Source: Burhinus oedicnemus (Eukaryota; Chordata; Aves; Charadriiformes; Burhinidae). From it: 64,000 bases of DNA. The notes beneath the pieces were generated by a model. The model searched no databases and had not been told where the DNA came from. It was given only the letters and a program-made list of their open reading frames with translations. Shown in pieces: positions 24,901 through 36,676 of the stretch. The stretch covers positions 379,985-443,984 of the forward strand of contig VFFE01007018.1 in the NCBI GenBank assembly GCA_008921705.1, written 5' to 3'. Numbering within the stretch: position 1 is the stretch's first letter; each line of letters begins with the position of its first letter. The translations under genes were made by a program, and so were the position numbers.

Positions 24901-27491
24901 GTATCTGCAAGGACTCCCGGACACACGTACAGCTCAGTGCCCAGGAAGGACCAGACCAAGACTCCAGCCTATCCTATTAGGCACCTCCCAGCTGTGCCGC
25001 CGTGGCACGCAAGCACAAGCCAAGTTCACCAAAGCCTTTTCTTTCGGAAAAGGAAACATGCTCCTGCTGTTATCCTGTGCCTGAAGGACAGATCATAATC
25101 CTCTTCTAGGATTGTATTATGGTATTTTTGGTTTGCTAGGAAAACGATACAGGCGGTGGGTTATCTTTGATGCGAGTTGAGGAGCAAGCAGGCAGCATCT
25201 GCAGACACTTCACTAACCGCGTATGAGAATCTTCAGTCCTAGGAGCAGCACACCTTCACGGCAGCTCCTCTCTCCAAGGAATCCCTCCCAGAGGCTTTGA
25301 TGGCTTATTAGTTACCTTCAGCTACCTACTAAACTGCAGTAAATGCAATGAGGCTCATCTTGGCTTTTTCCAGAAGAGCACAATTCCTAAAATATTTACT
25401 TTACTGGTTGCAGTAAAGGGCGAGTTTTCCCAAGAAACTCTGGGAGCGTTTGCTTCCCCAGCTTGTCCCCATTGCAGACCACAGCTCGCCTGTCATCGCG
25501 CTGTGGTTTTACCTAGAGAAATGTCCCTTGATCCCCGTTTTAAAAGCCCAGTACTAAAAGGCAGTCTGTGCCTCAGAAAGTCCTCAGTCTAAGCTAACAA
25601 ACTGAAGTTATAAAGGAAAATTAAGTATCCATCGCCTTATTCCCTCGTGCGTGGCTATAAGCTCCTCCGGCAGCGTACGGGCTGCTCGAGCACTGGTCTG
25701 CGATGGTGCCATTGCCTTGCTGCTCATTACTGCCATACAAATAACGAGCAACCACACACAAAGATCCAAGCTCTTCCCTGTAATTCCAGATGCCTACAGC
25801 ATTTCTCTCCTTCACCCAGGAGGTCTCAGCCCAAACTCGGTACCTATTTTAGGGGGCATCCCCCCTCCAGCGGAGCACAGGTCCCCGGGGGTCACCGCTC
25901 CCACCACCGGCTCTCGCTGCGGCCAAGGCGCACGCAGCTTCCCAAGCGCCTTTACAGAGCTAGTGGGTGCGCTGCTCTCTCTTTGCCGCTCCTCATTTAG
26001 CCTCCGAATTGTAAAGCGTTATTAAACTTGTCCTTAGCCACTTCAGAGCGGCAGACAAGGCTGCCACGCTTCGCCAGCAGTTGATTTATTAGTCAGTTCT
26101 GCGAGACTTTAATCTACTTGGAGGGTTTTTTTTCTTTTTTTCTAATTCATAAATGGGTATCTTTATATTTAATCTCTAGTTAAACTACTCCTTACTTGAT
26201 CTTTAAACCGTTAACACGAGGGTATGTAATTGCATCTCTCCGGGGCCGCATCCTCCCACAGCGAGCATCTGAGCCCAGCGGGCGCTCGAGGGCAGAGCCG
26301 GAACGCTTCGCGCTCGCCCACTTTCAGGCTGTATCTCACTGAAATACCTGAAAGTACTAGGTGAGAATTGTGACTGCTTTCCAGGAAACTTATATATTCC
26401 AATCAAAACATAAAGGCACCCGACTTCCCTGTTCCCTAAGCTATGACATGCAGACAAGCGCTAACCGATTGATTTTGTGTGATTTTGGCCTGCGTTTATT
26501 AAAAGCAGTCCCGCAATCCCGCACACAGTCGGCCTCCCCACATCTTGGGACAAAGCAGGTATCGCCACAGCCAGTCTCATAGGCACTGAAGTGCCATGAG
26601 GATAAAAAAAAAAGTAGGATTTTGATCAAATAAAAACTGTACAGAATGCATAATTTAGGCAAGACCTTGTTCTCCCCTCCCCCAGTGAACGCTTATGAAA
26701 CAAAAATACAGTTACACAAAATTATTCACTTTTTCCTTTTATATTTTATAAAAAGCCAACACAAAATACTTCTCTATGTACAAACACTTTAAATATCTAA
26801 TGTTTACTGGACACAGTTCTGTTTTTTCCCTTTAGATTTGAAAAAAGCAAAAGCTTCCCATAGAAAATGATGGAAATGAACTATAAAGAGAGGCTTATTA
26901 TTTTTCCTAGGGTTTTTTCATATCAGGATTCAATATGCAAGTCACGTTCCCACCACGAAGTGGAAGGCCACGCAGAGTACAGATACGATCTAGTGAAGAT
27001 TTTGCGTACACTGTCTAAAATAAAGCCGCATCAGCTCTGTCTTACTTGTACTAAGGCCTGCTTAAAGACGTTATTCTTCTGTCTTATCACCAAAGAGAAA
27101 AGATACATAGAAATAGCAGTGATGAAATTTAAACAGTGTATTTCAGGTTCAAGTTTAGAGCCATGAGAAGAAAATAACTCAATCCTGGCTGAGGCACCTC
27201 CTCAGCCACTGCTGGGTGTCCCAGCGAGGGACTGGGTGTCCCCAGCGGGAAGTCAACCAAAAATTCACAGGTGGGTTCATAACTTCCTTCCTCCCATCTG
27301 CACTTGGGAACCCTCTTGGCTGAGCTGGGGGGAAAAACCAAACCAGCAAGCGGTTGCCCACAAGACACCACAGGCTGGTCCCTGTCTGCTGTGCCGAATG
27401 GGACACATCGGAGTATTACTGGTAAATAAGAGAGATTAATTTTATATTTCCAGGTGCAAGAAAGACTTTGAGATAAAACACTAGTGAATTC
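21999..27491. other. Upstream intergenic sequence
   Basis: Mostly AT-rich unique DNA with short homopolymers (a C-run near 22749-22756 and A-runs near 22905 and 26608). The octamer-containing segment at 24290-24365 is listed separately. Open frames are short and without recognisable content. No gene is called. Confidence 0.6.
24290..24365. promoter_or_regulatory. Candidate upstream regulatory segment with octamer
   Basis: An exact ATTTGCAT octamer at 24311-24318 is followed by TGCATATTG and two TGATGCATCAG-type half palindromes near 24340-24352. It lies about 12 kb upstream of GRIK3. Function is inference. Confidence 0.22.
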
Positions 27492-27735
27492 AGAGTCATA
27501 GGCTCACAGGACAGTTTGGGTTGGAAGGGACCTTTAAAGGCCATCTACTCCAACGTCCCCTGCCATGGGCAGGGACATCTTCAACTACATCAGGTTGCTC
27601 AGAGCCCCATCCAACCTCACCTGGAATGGTTCCAGGGATGGGGCATCAGCCACTCCTCTGGGCAACCTGGGCCAGAGCTTCACCACCCTCACTCTAAAGA
27701 ATTTCTTCCTTAAACCTAGTCTAAATCTCACACAC
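27492..27735 (-). mobile_element. CR1-family LINE, 5'-truncated 3' tail
   Basis: This is the familiar 3' end of avian CR1 retrotransposons, read here as the reverse complement. On the + strand it runs from a degenerate copy of the octamer tail (TCATAGGCTCACAGG), through TTTGGGTTGGAAGGGACC, CTGCCATGGGCAGGGACA and CAGGTTGCTCAGAGCCCCAT, to AAGAATTTCTTCCT. CR1 copies are normally severely 5'-truncated and end in an 8-bp ATTCTATG-type repeat, as seen here. The mismatches and decayed tail indicate an old insertion. No reverse transcriptase frame is present. Sequence beyond about 27735 no longer follows the family. Confidence 0.9.
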
Positions 27736-30700
27736 CTCGTGCTTGGCTTGTGCTGAAGGACTAAAGGGAAGAGCAGCCCTCTCCAGCTGGAAGACCACCT
27801 GGTTTCAGGTCTCACTGCTGTTGTTCCCGGCTGTACCTTTCTCACCTCTTGCAGCATAAGCACAGAGTTCTCTGGAACCCCGGGGTGAATTTTGAGCCCT
27901 GCATCTGCTGCACAGCCAAAGGAAGGCTCTGAAAACGGTTTACGAAAAAGGCAAACTCAGCATGGCCCGAGGCACATCAGCTTTCAACTTCCCCAGGGTG
28001 AAGTCAGCAGTTGCTGAAGTCGCTCGGTGGCACTGGCCACTGCTGGAAGGAAAGGTGATGTCTCCCATCAGCATCAGCTGGGCACCGGCACAGCCCCCCC
28101 AGCAGTGTGTCCGTCACCAGAGACACCGGGGCAGCTTGGAAGAACTGGGAAAACCAGAGAGCATCTTACAAGTTACATTTCAAAATCCAATTTGTTTTCT
28201 ATCTTCCGGAATTCACTTTCTCTGTTTTCTTAACACCTTTAAAATACCAAATAAACATCAGATTTAAAAAAGATAATATAAAGCAGCATTTCTCTCTTCC
28301 TGTGAATAGGACCGCGGGAAGCCTCCCACACTCCCCTTTCAATCCATAAATACGACGCGCTGCACAATTCCCCTTCCAACAGGATAAAACATGAAGCTGT
28401 TCGGTGCTCGCTAAGCTGAAAAGCGCCAAAATTAACCTCGTGCCCAGGCACTGACAGCCACGAATAACAAGCACTTAACTGGCGCCATGCTCTGCTTTAG
28501 CACCGGCTTTAAAAGCAGTCTCACATCAGCGTAGAACAAGGCCACTGGACACCCATGCTACGGAGGCGCGGCGCAGGCAGGTTGGGAGACAGGCAGCGTG
28601 GTTTTCCCTGGAACACAGTCTGGTCACACGCAGAAGCTTTGAAAAACCAGGCAGGAATATTTGTCAGTGGTTTCTCAGCCGCTGCCCAGCCCCTGCCGAG
28701 CCCCCAGCCCCACCGCCCCATGCGATGTGCGGGCCCTGGGCTCACCCCAGCGAGACGCAGGGTATGGGCACACGAATTACTAATTCATTATCCTGCCTGG
28801 ATAATGGGAAAAGCGTATTTTGCAAGCGTTACAATGGAATCAACATACAATGTTGTTGTATGGAAATGTTTGGGGAGGTCCCAAGTAACGACGCGGAGTT
28901 CAGACGTGCAGATCCAGATCGATACAAGGACCATCCCAGCCCCCCAGGTCTCCTCAGAGCACCACACGGCACCTCCTCCTTCTCCCACCTTCTCCCATAA
29001 TCCCCTTCCCAAAGGCGGGATCCCACAGGAGCTCAGGGCCAGGACATTCACCCCCCACAGGCACGTACTTTTCACCTCCACACATTGAACATGCCCAGGG
29101 CCAATGCCCGCTGCTACGGGAAAGCTGGTTTTCCCTGGACATCCCATGCCCTTTCCAAGGCAGGAACCTCCTTATCCCCAGCACCTCAGGTCTTCCACTG
29201 ACAAGCGATGCTTAGTCCTGCCTTACTTCGTTCTGCATAGGTACGGCCAGATGCAGCCCCGGCTTCCCCACCCAACGTTTAAACTTTCTCTGAATGTGCT
29301 GGAACAACCGCGAAATTTGCTGTGAATTGGAAACAGGCCCGGGTTTGCAAGGGGATTGGGAAAAAAGACTGGCTGCAGCTGGCCAAATTAATTCCCAGCA
29401 TAATTCCACTGAAGTCCGATTTTAACAGGCATTTGAAATAACGTGCTCTTTTCTTGCCCTTTGCATGCGTCGAGGAAAAAAAAGGTATTAACAACTCATT
29501 CCAAATCTTTGCATGGATAATTAGACACGTGGGGAGTGAAGTGCCCTGTGCACTCACGGGTTGGCAGGTGACCAACCTTCTGCTCAGCCAGTCGGAATAC
29601 TTGTACAGGAGAAAAAGGGAGATACCCTTCCCGGGTTTCACACAACGGACCACACTTTGGAGCTGACAGGTTGGAAATAAATCACATGAGACTTTATCAG
29701 AAAGCCAAGGAGCATACCAAATTCTTTTGTAAACTGGTTCCATGTAAAGATAATTGCAAGCAGAGTCTAATTCTGCAGTCTCTAATTTTCTTGTCTGACT
29801 AAGCAGGCATAATTTACACCCATCAGTTGCAAATGGCTTCTCCCACCAATCCTAAAGATAGAGGGCTTTTTATTTTTTTAAAAAGAAGAAAAAAAGATGA
29901 TTTCCTACCTCTGCAGAAAGAAGATGAAAAATACATGCAAAGGCTGTCTGACACGAATATGTATTTCCACTCAGCCTAGTTCAAAAGATTATATTGCAGC
30001 ACAGAAAAAGGAGCACTTGACGGAGCTGACTGGCCAGAAGAGCTTCTCTCTTGTCAGGGGACGAACGTGTGGTGTGATAAAGATAATAATTTAAACTGGT
30101 CTTACTTATTCATTTGTTCCCTGTTGCCCTTTTCAGCCTATAAGACATGCTACAATTGTACAAATTCGCCTGCTGCTGTGTAAGGCTGATGAGCAGCCGG
30201 GGCCACGCGTGGCTCCGCTCTGCACACCCAGCGGGATGCTTTCACCCTCCAGGCACCGGGACGGCTCAGTCCCTGCTCACCGTCACTACGGCGCATCCAA
30301 AAAGGCCAGGCAGCTCTTCACGTTCTCCCAAGTTTCTGCTGCCTTAGGTGCCTCCGCCGGTGCGGATGCCAGGAAGCACGCAGCCTGGGCTCTCAGGGCA
30401 AGCGCAGCCCATCTCCAGGTTCCAAACCAAGATCTCTTCAGAAGAAGCGGCCGATCAAAGGAGCTCCTGCTGGCGAGGTGCCCAGCCAGGGTCCTGCTGC
30501 GCAGGGCTCCATGCGAGAGCTGGCGTGGATGCGGTCACCTCAGAATCGGCACCAGAGCCAGGGTGGCTGAAACACTTCCCACCACCCAACACCGCCTGAG
30601 GGTCCCACGTCTCTGCTGTCCCCTCCCAGGTGAAAGCACCCGGACCCCCAAGGGGCAGGTATCCCCGTATGACAGAGGTTGGGTGCTGCCGCTGGTGCAA

Positions 30701-33700
30701 AGACCCAGCTGGGCTTCTGCCAGGTGTGACACCACTGTGAGCCAGGAGGGGACCCTCAGATGAGGCAAATTGTGGCATAAAATGATTAAAGTACAAGTTT
30801 TCCCTCACTTTTTATTTTCTCATTCGAGGAGCCTCCATTAGCCTTAGTTAAACCAGCTCCAGGCAGGAAAGTGTGGCAAATTTTGACTCATCCTTGTTTT
30901 ATTAAGGGCTGAGTTCTGGCTCCCCAGGTCTGCCCCGGCTGGAAAGGGGGCAGTGGAAGAAGTCAGTGATGGAAATACCACCGGGGTGAAGGAAGAGCCA
31001 GTTCCAGTCCCTGCCAGCCCAGGGACATTGGGGACAAAACCTCCTGCCCTCTCCCACCAGCTCTGCCGGTGGACACCAGCCCACAGCAGGGACCTGCCGG
31101 GTCCCAGCCCGGGCGCTGGGCTCCTGCGCCCGCACCGGCCGCTCGCTGCGAGGAGGGAGTCGCACAAAGGCAGGCGACGCCAGCTGCTTCGCAGACGGGA
31201 GCGAAGCAGCCTTCTGGTCTGTTTAGACACCCAGGCCCCACACCCAGCTCCGATCAGTTTTCCTGTAGCACTGGCCCCCCGCAAACATCCCTGTGCGGGA
31301 AGAGCAGAGCAGCAGTTGGTCCCAACTCCCTTCTGGTTTTCACAGCTTCTGCCGAGCGTTTCTGCTCTCCGGTTTGACAGGAGCTCGCGTTCTCCCAGTG
31401 CGTTTGCCTGACTTTCACGATAATATATTCAGCAGAACTGGATACGTTTCAAACCAGCTATTACACCACAGTGTGTTCCAACACAAATATATGCAGTGTA
31501 GTGCAGCAACAATTCTTCTAGGAGTATTACTCTGTAACACAGATTGCAGAAAAAACCCCATTTCCCTGCCTGCCCCGACGCCCGCCCCGCCACGCCAGAA
31601 TTCAGAGCAGACCCCACCGCAAAAACACGCTTCCCCAGAAAGCTTGCATGAAATCGTTCCGAGAGAATGAACCCGATGAACATTTAAGAAGCGGGAAATC
31701 TCCAGACATTCAAATCACCTGTCCGGCACCATGTGGTACAACACGCGAGGGGATCCTGGCATTTTCCTCGGTCCCTCACCCCGCGGTGGGGATGGCGGAA
31801 CCGCCTGGTGCCTCCATCCCTGCCGGGAGCGGAGCATCACCCAGGCTGCGGGCAAAACACGGGGAAACTCAACGCTTTTCCCATCACAGATGAAACGCTG
31901 AGTAGGAAGTGGAAATTTTTCCTCTTTCCCCCCTCCAACAAGCAAAATCTAACACAAAATTACAATAAGTCCGTGGTGGCAAACATGGTTTCTTGCTGTT
32001 TGCTTTTGCAAGAGCTCCTAGAGCGTGGGTGGCACCGTCACCTCATCCCGGCTGTTCCCAAGGACGGAACGCCTCTCGGAGGAGCAAAGGACCACACAGA
32101 CCCGAGCTCCTTGGGGCAGAGCCAGCTGCTCCCCGTGGGTGCTGCCGTGCCCAGCCTAACACAGCCCTCGGCGCTCATCGGCGCGATTACAGCTCCCCGG
32201 ATGATTATTTCAGAAGGGATGCTACGGTGCTTAAAAAAAGAAAAACTACTGTGGCATATGCAGAGCTGCAGGAGGAGTCAGAATTAAAACCGGAGCGTTA
32301 AAAGAGAAGGGAGAAGAAGCGAGCGCACGATCAGACAGGAGAAGAAGGAGAGGAAAGATTCTTCATAATGGGTGAACCTGTGAACCGCAGGCTTAAATTT
32401 AATTTAGCAACCCATCAATCAAGCTGCTGGGTGTCAAAGTTAAGGGCTAACAGGGACTGTTTCAGTAGAGGGCACTCAAATCCCAGAAATCTGCATTTGC
32501 CAGCCCCAGTATATTTACTCTCTGGTATTTTAGAAGACGACTTTAGCACATGAATCTCGGTAATGTGAGCGCTGGGCCTCATAACTCACATTGATTGTAC
32601 TTATATTACACCTGATGCATATAAATCTAAACAAAATGCATGTGGATGTAGCTAATTCAAATGAACCAGTTTAGATACCGTTAAAAAAAATAAAGAGAAG
32701 CCTCTTTTTCTTCATTAGCGTGGAAAAATGCCATAGCTATAGTAATGCTTATGTCTCTTTCTGCAAGGTTCATACTTCTGTTGCTGCTGCTCTGTAGCAT
32801 GAATCTTATTTGAAAAGGTCCTTTGTCAATCAGCATTTCCCCCTAGATATTAATATTTCAACATTTTTTCCACTTTCACAAGCAGTCCTTTTTCATACTA
32901 GAAAATAAAAAGGCTTACATTCATGGTCTTTAGCACATCCATAAATATACAGCTTTACCTGTAGGTGAGAGAACTAAGACTATGTATATAAAAAAACCCA
33001 TAAAACATACGCAACTATCAGAGTCCTACCTGTGTAATAAATGGAGCTCTAAATACCACATGGATTCACTGTAAAAAAGGCAGCATGAAAATCTAACACT
33101 TCCAAGTATCCTCATAACAAACTAGGAATAACCAAACGACTTCGTCTAAATGGAACGCTATGTTCATGAGTTATAAATACAGCAGAGATTTGCACTAATT
33201 GATATATTATGAAATGATGAATTACCACACTAAAGCTATTTTCACAGCAGTCGTGAACTGGGCAGATTTCTCGTATTTTTAGCATCGCTGTAACAAATCA
33301 CAGAATGCCAAAGCCCTCCTGCTACCTTTGATTGTCCTTCAACAAGGCAACACTCACAGATTCTTGAAGAAGGTCCTCGCCGACCCCAACACGAACTCCC
33401 CACTCCCAAGTCTCCCAGGGAAAGGCTGGCTGCAGACGCCGGCCGCCCGGCTCAGCCCAGCGTCCCACCCGCAGCAGGGCCGGGCAGCACTCACCCCTGT
33501 AGCAGCGCCGAGACGGAGCTCTGGTCCGGAGAGGCGCACTGCTAGTCTTGCAGGTACATTCCCTTTTTCCAGCCATTTTGTCTTTGCTATAATGACATGC
33601 TAACGACCTCGCTCCACCACAGCTGATGGAGAGTTTGGCCTAATGGGTAAAGGTCATTGCTCGCAGGTGTGGACCCCGGTGCAATGCATCCACAGGCAAT

Positions 33701-35639
33701 ACACAAAGTCAAATAGTCTTTGTGGGGAAAAAAAAAAAATATAAAATCTAAGGCGACTATGGTGCAACATCTGAGAGTAGTTTCAAAAATATCTTCTTTT
33801 CAATCACAACATGGAGCAGCCCTGGGATCCCCCTTGGACGCTGCCAGGAGAGAGGAGCCCCACCAAGCCACACGCGAGGGACGGGGCTGGGGGACAGTGC
33901 GGGGACTCGGGAATATGAAGGAAGGGAAGCACAGCCATGATCTGCTGTTCTGCTGCACGCTGCTCGGGTTGCTTCGGGAAGGAAAGGCCACACAACCCCC
34001 GAGCAAGGAGACCTGCAGCCACAGAGCCCCCCTCTGCCTGGCGCCCAGGCAGGCTTGGCTGGGTTCGCTATCTCACTTCTGATAAATCACTGCTCCCGTT
34101 CTGCCTTTCTGAGCAGCGCAGACTTCCTTCTCTGACCTACGTACATGACGAGGACTATTCATGACCTCCATACACCCATCAGATACTAATCAAGTAAGAT
34201 AACAAGAAATAAACTATTTGTGCTGGTACTGCAGTAGGATCCAGAGGTTGCCGCAGAGGTTAGAGCCTTATTAGTGCCTGGTGCAAGCAAAAAGGCAAGA
34301 AGCAGCATCTCGACGCTAATGAACTAACAGAATATGTCATCCTTGCTACATCTGAGTTTAAACCGTCCACAAAATCTGAACCTCTTGTCCTGAGTTACTG
34401 AAAATCAAACCCTCTTCTCTACATGCTGGAGTCTGCAAAGGGTAAAGAACAGCCACAGCAGACAGAGCCCTCGCTACCCTCTCTCTCCCACTAGCTTTGT
34501 GAGGCTTTTTTTTATCTCCAGGTGCAAAAATTCACCAGGTTGTGGCATTTAATTTTATAACGAGTTCACAGAAACAGCTGTCCTTCATTTAAGAAGAAAA
34601 TTTTTTGCACGCCCTTTTGCTAAATCTTGTGCTTTATGGTGTCACGAGGGATAAAACTACCCCTAACAGGAGAGACCCTTTTCTGTAACTGTCTGACATG
34701 GGTCAGATTTCCTGCTGGAAGGGTGAGCCTCAGCCTGCCCACAATAAACAGTAACAACAGATCTCCTCTGAGACGGAACTTCTGCACAGTGCTTGGAAGG
34801 TGCTCAGTAGTGCCTTTGCCTCCGGCTTGACTCTTGGGGAGGAGTAAGAAAAAGTCTCCTCCACCGTGACACAACGGTGAGAGCCCAGGCCACGCTCAGG
34901 GGTACCTTCCCATCGCCCCAAACGAAGCGCGAGTTAAACCATGGCACCGCCTGCCCGGGGGGCTGCAGGATGAGTTACACCAGCATCTCCAGGAGGGGCT
35001 GGTCCTGCCATGGGCGTGCAGATTCCCCAGAGACTCTTCCAGCTTTTCCTTACGATTCCGTGATGATGACGGCTATCAGATACCCGGGCCAATCCCCCAC
35101 TGCTCCGGCTGTACAGAAACAGCCAGAGATCAGACACCGCCGCGATGGGCACGCAGGGGACACCCCGACGGGTCTGGCTCACTGCGGCAGGCGGTGTGCT
35201 CGCTGTCCGCTGCCAGATGCAACACCCACGAACTTTTCTTTGCGTTTTAGACCGATAACGGTTTGCATGCGTCCCCTCCTCCAGTTCATACATGCAGGCT
35301 GCCAGAGGCTGGTCCGGGATGGGTGGCTTGAGCGCAGGACGGCCATCAGCTTTTCTCACGGCGCTGAGCACGCCGAGCTTGCTGCTGGGGAAAGCGACGG
35401 ACAAGGAAAATTAAAAGGATGAACAGATATGGAGTAATAGTATGTTTGTAAGAAAATTAAAGATTTGCTCTTCAGATGTTCCAGGCGATGTAGTTAGCAG
35501 ACAGCTGGCAAATGGGAGCGATTGGAAATGATGGAATAGATCAAATTATTTAAATGAGAAAAAATACATTCGCCCCAGCCTAGCCCAGCAAGTTGACAAA
35601 GCAGCCTACTTATCTGCCGCATGTGCAGCCCTTTGTCTC
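27736..35639. other. Upstream intergenic sequence next to the GRIK3 promoter
   Basis: GC-mixed unique DNA to about 32.3 kb, then a 1-kb AT-rich block (32540-33310) with many TAAT/ATTA cores and no open frame, then mixed DNA. Open frames of 150-184 codons (28555-29088, 30209-30763, 30953-31411, 31733-32287, 34877-35422) are all overlapped by open frames on other strands and lack domains. The AT-rich DNA at 35400-35640 leads directly into the CpG island. Confidence 0.6.
33630..33700 (+). mobile_element. Possible tRNA-derived SINE head (very decayed)
   Basis: TTGGCCTAATGGGTAAAGG resembles a polymerase III A box (TGGC..A..GG). About 35 bases later CCGGTGCAATGC resembles a B box (GGTTCAAxxCC) with a mismatch. 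The spacing is right for a tRNA-like promoter, but the acceptor and T stems do not pair, so it is not a tRNA gene. It could be the head of an old MIR-type SINE, or chance. Confidence 0.25.
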
Positions 35640-36111
35640 TGTCACCGAGGTCGTTAAACTCCCGGCTGCCGAGCCCGGGCTGGGCGCCCGCCCGCGGGTA
35701 CCGCGGCTCCCGCCGCCCCGGCCCCCCGGTACCCGCCCGCCGCCCCGGCAGGGGCCGAGCCCCGGCCCGAGAGACGCTGCCCCGCCTCGCCCGTCGGGGA
35801 CACAGGGGGACACAGGGGATAGCGGGACCCCCAGGGACATAGAGGATAACGGGGGCTTCGGGGACAGCGGGATCCCTGAGAGCGCGGAGGACACCGGGCA
35901 CCCCGGGATCTGCGGGAGAGGGGGGCCGTCGTGGGCAGAGCCCCGGAACCGCCGGTACCCCCGCGGCGCCGCTGCCTCCCGCCGCCCCCCGCCCCGCGGT
36001 CCCCGCCGAGGGTCTCCGGCCGCCGCCCGCCCCGCGCCCGCCGCCGGTGCTGCCCTGGCCCCGGGGGAGCGGGCGGGTGGCAGCGTGCCGGTGTCGGTGC
36101 GTGTCGGGGGG

Positions 36112-36123
36112 GGTGTGTGTCAG

Positions 36124-36162
<39 letters not shown>

Positions 36163-36167
36163 GTGTG
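36112..36167 (+). repeat. (GT)n microsatellite in the GRIK3 promoter/leader
   Basis: There is a pure GT run at 36131-36159 (14 GT dinucleotides plus a G). It is flanked by interrupted GT/GTGC copies from 36112 to 36167 and lies about 400 bases upstream of the start codon. Alternating purine-pyrimidine tracts of this kind are length-variable and can adopt Z-DNA. On the opposite strand it reads as a run of Thr-His codons, which is not a gene. Confidence 0.93.
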
Positions 36168-36292
36168 CACGCTCCACTCCGGGGCTTTGCGCGAGCCGCG
36201 CGCATCAGTGGTAGGAGGGGACAGAGCCGCTCCTGCGGGCGCACCGGCAGCCCCGGCTCCGCAGGTGCCGCCCGACCGGCACCGGCACCGCA

Positions 36293-36362
36293 CGGCCCGG
36301 CCCGGCTCGGTACGGAACGGAGCAGCTCGGCCCGGCCCGGCTCGGTACGGAGCGGAGCAGCT
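36293..36362 (+). repeat. 35-bp tandem duplication just upstream of GRIK3
   Basis: Positions 36293-36327 and 36328-36362 are two head-to-tail copies of a 35-bp GC-rich unit differing at one base (A versus G). A decayed third partial copy rich in CGGCTCGG continues to about 36385. The array lies about 190 bases before the start codon in the CpG island. It is probably a recent local duplication by replication slippage. Confidence 0.88.
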
Positions 36363-36430
36363 CGGGCTCGGCACGGCTCGGCTGGGCACGGGGCGGCTGC
36401 CGCGGGACGGGCCGGCGCGGCCGCACTAAG

Positions 36431-36526
36431 ATGTGCCATGAGCGGTCCGGCCTCGGCGCCGACCGGCCGCTCCGCCTGAGCCCCGGGCAGCAGCCGCCCG
36501 CTCCCCCGCTGCCCCTGGGGCCGTAG
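36431..36526 (+). promoter_or_regulatory. Upstream ORF, 31 codons, in the GRIK3 leader
   Basis: An ATG at 36431 opens a 31-codon frame ending in TAG at 36524-36526, 29 bases before the GRIK3 start codon. If transcription begins upstream of it, this ORF could lower initiation at the main start. The peptide is Pro/Leu/Gly-rich and resembles no family I know. It overlaps a second, shorter uORF in another frame. Relevance depends on the unmapped transcription start. Confidence 0.4.
36438..36479 (+). promoter_or_regulatory. Upstream ORF, 13 codons, in the GRIK3 leader
   Basis: An ATG at 36438-36440 opens a 13-codon frame ending in TGA at 36477-36479. It lies inside the span of the 31-codon uORF but in another frame. 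Its start context (C at -3, followed by AGC) is weaker than that of the main start. It would matter only if it is present in the mature leader. Confidence 0.35.
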
Positions 36527-36555
36527 GGCCGCGCCGGCCCGCGCCCTCCCCAACG

Positions 36556-36670
36556 ATGCCCCATCTCTGGCCGGCTCTCCGCGGCGTGCTCTGGGAATAC
36601 TGGGCAGCGCTCCTGGTCGGCGGCTTCTGGGGCCAGTGCTCGCACGGGATGCCGCATGTCATCCGGATAG
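36556..36670 (+). CDS. GRIK3: GRIK3 exon 1: signal peptide and start of mature GluK3 (partial gene)
   Basis: This is the first coding exon of glutamate receptor ionotropic, kainate 3, a postsynaptic and presynaptic ligand-gated cation channel subunit in the plasma membrane. The 115 bases give 38 codons plus the first base of a Gly codon. Residues 1-31 form a signal peptide with a hydrophobic core (WEYWAALLV near residues 14-22). The mature chain then begins with MPHVIRI followed by the split Gly. The blocks WEYWAxLLV and GMPHVIRI are those I know from mammalian GRIK3; GRIK1 and GRIK2 differ here. The start is chosen because it reproduces the family's 31-residue signal peptide and has A at -3 and G at -1. 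The exon ends at ATAG|GTAAGG, a strong phase-1 donor, matching the known family junction before the GGIFE block. The N-terminal residues 2-13 have diverged, as is usual for signal peptides. No other GRIK3 exon is in the window. Confidence 0.92.
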
Positions 36671-36676
36671 GTAAGG
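36671..36676 (+). other. GRIK3: GRIK3 intron 1 splice donor
   Basis: GTAAGG directly follows ATAG at the end of the coding exon. It is a near-consensus U1-binding donor. It splits a Gly codon after its first base, so intron 1 is phase 1. Confidence 0.88.

Noticed and set aside
33630..33700. Functional tRNA gene
   Set aside because: The acceptor and T stems cannot pair and the B box is imperfect.
35593..36429. 278-codon + strand frame across the CpG island, ending before GRIK3
   Set aside because: Stops are rare in very GC-rich DNA. The frame runs through the GT microsatellite and tandem duplication and has Pro/Arg/Gly noise composition.
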